From a candidate division FCPU426 bacterium (GTDB lineage Bacteria; Oederibacteriota; JAAXVQ01; JAUVAV01), in the NCBI GenBank assembly GCA_030619365.1, contig JAUXBQ010000147.1, forward strand, positions 1 through 6,853: a stretch of DNA of 6,853 nucleotides, given 5' to 3'. The notes under the pieces are model-generated. The model made no database searches and was not told the origin of the DNA. It saw nothing but the letters and a program-made list of their open reading frames with translations. The translations under genes and the position numbers were made by a program. This document shows, piece by piece, positions 5,160 through 6,853 of this stretch (its first letter is position 1; each line of letters starts with the position of its first letter).

Positions 5160-6853
5160 ATGAGCTTTTTTAAAGGCAAGGTTAACAGAGCTGTTTTTGT
5201 GATGATATTTATGGGTTTTTTCCTGGCCGGAGCTTTGCTGGTGTTCGCTTTCGTAACCAACCAGTCGGCGGATGTGGTTATTGGGCATGAATCTTTTTAT
5301 CAAAAGGGAAGTAATGGTTATGACGCTTCTAACAATAACCTCTATGGGCCTTCTTCGGTCTACACCGATGGCACGAAACTATATATTGCGGACTGCTCCA
5401 ACAACCGTGTGCTGATCTATAATACTGTGCCCACGGCTAACAATGCCTCGGCTGACGTGGTAGTGGGCCAGCCTAATATGATTTCTAGCTCCATCAATCA
5501 AGGAGGCAGTGTTGCCGCCAACACCCTCTATAGGCCTTATTCGGTCTACACCGATGGCACCAAACTTTATATCGCTGACTATTTCAACAACCGGGTGCTG
5601 ATTTATAATACTGTGCCGACAGTTAACAATGCCTCGGCCGACGTGGTTGTGGGCCAGTCCAATATGATCTCCAACTCCATCAATCAAGGAGGCAGTGTTG
5701 CTGCCAATACCTTATACTGGCCTCAGTCGGTCTACGCCGATGGCGCCAAACTATATATCGCTGACTATGTCAACCACCGGGTGCTGATCTATAATACTGT
5801 GCCAGCGGTTAACAATGCCTCGGCCGACGTGGTAGTGGGCCAGCCCAATATGACCTCCAACTCCCACAATCAAGGAGGCAGTGTTGCAGCAAATACACTA
5901 TACTATCCTAATTCGGTTTGCACCGATGGCACCAAACTATATATCGCTGACTATGTCAACCACCGTGTGCTGATCTATAATACTGTGCCGGGTGTTAACA
6001 ATGCCTCGGCCGACGTGGTAGTGGGCCAGCCCAATATGACCTCTAACTCCGCCAATCAAGGAGGCGGTGTTGCCGCCAATACCCTCTATAAGCCTTATTT
6101 AGTCTATGCCGATGGCACCAAACTATATATCGCTGACTATGTCAACCAGCGTGTGCTGATCTATAATACAGTGCCGACAGTTAACAATGCCTCAGCCGAC
6201 GTGGTAGTAGGCCAGCCCAATATGACTTCCAACTCCCCCAATCAAGGCGGCAGTGTTGCCGCCAATACGCTATACAATCCTTATTCAGTCTACACCGATG
6301 GCACGAAACTATATATTGCGGACTGCACCAATAACCGTGTGCTGATCTATAATACTGTACCAACGGTTAACAATGCCTCGGCCGACGTGGCAGTAGGCCA
6401 GCCTGATCTGACCTCCAAGACCTCCAATCAAGGCGGCGGTGTTGCCGCCAATACCCTCTTCTCTCCTCATTCAGCCCACACCGATGGCACAAAACTATAT
6501 ATCGCGGACCGCTCCAACAACCGTGTGCTGATCCATAATACTGTACCAACGGTTAACAAGGCCTCGGCCGACGTGGTTGTGGGCCAGTCCAATATGACCA
6601 CCAACTCCGGCAATCAAGGCGGCAGTGTTGCCGCCAATACCCTCCTTCAACCTTATTTGGTCTACACCGATGGCGCCAAACTTTATATCGCGGACACCGG
6701 CAACAATCGGGTGCTGATCTATAATACATTGCCAACGGTTAACAACGCCTCAGCCGATGTGGTAGTGGGCCAGCCCAATATGGCCTCCAGTGGTATTAAT
6801 CAAGGCGGCAGTGTTGCCGCCAATACGCTATACAATCCTTATTCAGTCTACAC
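5160..6853 (+). CDS. NHL-repeat secreted or membrane-anchored protein, N-terminal part (partial)
   Basis: The frame is open from the ATG at 5160 to the window edge: 564 complete codons, no stop. Residues 1-11 are short and basic (MSFFKGKVNRA), followed by a hydrophobic segment (12-32) that serves as signal peptide or membrane anchor. The mature part begins near SADVVIG. From residue 54 it is a tandem array of 62-residue units with the NHL signature: P-x-S-V-Y-T-D-G-T-K-L-Y-I-A-D-x-x-N-N-R-V-L-I-Y, then NTVPTVNNASADVVVGQ. NHL repeats form beta-propeller blades, usually about six per propeller. Eight full units plus part of a ninth are visible, so there may be more than one propeller or one very large array. 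AGGCGGG lies six bases before the ATG. The 110-nt gap after the previous gene shows no convincing promoter or terminator, so co-transcription is possible. Ligand unknown. Confidence 0.88.
   Translation, partial: MSFFKGKVNRAVFVMIFMGFFLAGALLVFAFVTNQSADVVIGHESFYQKGSNGYDASNNNLYGPSSVYTDGTKLYIADCSNNRVLIYNTVPTANNASADVVVGQPNMISSSINQGGSVAANTLYRPYSVYTDGTKLYIADYFNNRVLIYNTVPTVNNASADVVVGQSNMISNSINQGGSVAANTLYWPQSVYADGAKLYIADYVNHRVLIYNTVPAVNNASADVVVGQPNMTSNSHNQGGSVAANTLYYPNSVCTDGTKLYIADYVNHRVLIYNTVPGVNNASADVVVGQPNMTSNSANQGGGVAANTLYKPYLVYADGTKLYIADYVNQRVLIYNTVPTVNNASADVVVGQPNMTSNSPNQGGSVAANTLYNPYSVYTDGTKLYIADCTNNRVLIYNTVPTVNNASADVAVGQPDLTSKTSNQGGGVAANTLFSPHSAHTDGTKLYIADRSNNRVLIHNTVPTVNKASADVVVGQSNMTTNSGNQGGSVAANTLLQPYLVYTDGAKLYIADTGNNRVLIYNTLPTVNNASADVVVGQPNMASSGINQGGSVAANTLYNPYSVY
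5319..6853 (+). repeat. 186-bp (62-codon) tandem repeat array inside the NHL gene
   Basis: Units begin at 5319 (degenerate first unit), 5505, 5691, 5877, 6063, 6249, 6435, 6621 and 6807 (cut by the window end). From 5505 on each starts with GGC-(A/G)GT-GTT. The phase is exactly 186 bp throughout, with no indels between units 2 and 9. The bases GGCGCCAAACT or GGCACNAAACT and GTGCTGATCTATAAT recur nearly unchanged, so similarity is at DNA as well as protein level. Confidence 0.95.

Noticed and set aside
6181..6735. Three minus-strand 60-residue open frames spaced 186 bp apart
   Set aside because: They recur with the period of the NHL array and are its antisense shadow.
5319..6853. CRISPR-like or satellite interpretation of the periodic array
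   Set aside because: Units are 186 bp with no short repeat-spacer alternation. The array keeps one open frame with NHL motifs, so it is a coding repeat.

Overview
The window looks like part of a chromosome from a Gram-negative (diderm), probably environmental bacterium. An outer-membrane efflux factor implies an outer membrane. Two secreted repeat proteins, one with a Thr/Pro-rich linker and a FlgD-like C-terminal domain, resemble cell-surface proteins common in poorly cultured, candidate-phylum-type bacteria. That placement is an impression; nothing here fixes the taxon.

Left half (1-3124), all on the minus strand: a drug/solvent efflux operon read right to left. It runs TetR-family regulator -> TolC-like outer-membrane factor -> HlyD-type periplasmic adaptor -> start of an ABC transporter ATPase that leaves the window. 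The regulator and outer-membrane genes overlap by ATGA, and the outer-membrane and adaptor genes are 2 nt apart. A 105-bp inverted-repeat element lies between the adaptor and the ATPase. A near-consensus sigma70-type promoter (TTGACA, 17 bp, TATAGT) drives the operon. Two copies of the palindrome TATACATNTCGTATA overlap or follow that promoter, which fits autorepression by the TetR protein. The expected product is a tripartite pump of inner-membrane ABC transporter, adaptor and outer-membrane channel, made when a ligand releases the repressor.

Middle (3125-5049), plus strand: a divergent promoter and a gene for a secreted protein. It has a signal peptide, seven repeats of about 52 residues (probably a seven-bladed beta-propeller), a roughly 100-residue Thr/Pro-rich linker and a FlgD-like C-terminal domain. 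The frame is broken once, by a TGA exactly where the other six repeats carry a TGG-encoded Trp. A gene caller would split this into two ORFs (3301-3705 and 3706-5049), but it is one gene with a single nonsense change.

Right part (5160-6853), plus strand: the start of a large NHL-repeat protein that stays open to the window edge. After a membrane or signal segment it consists of near-identical 62-residue (186-bp) tandem units: eight complete and a ninth cut by the window end. The DNA shows mosaic sharing between non-adjacent units, and amino-acid variability is concentrated at a few fixed positions. No tRNA, rRNA, CRISPR array, transposase or integrase gene was seen.
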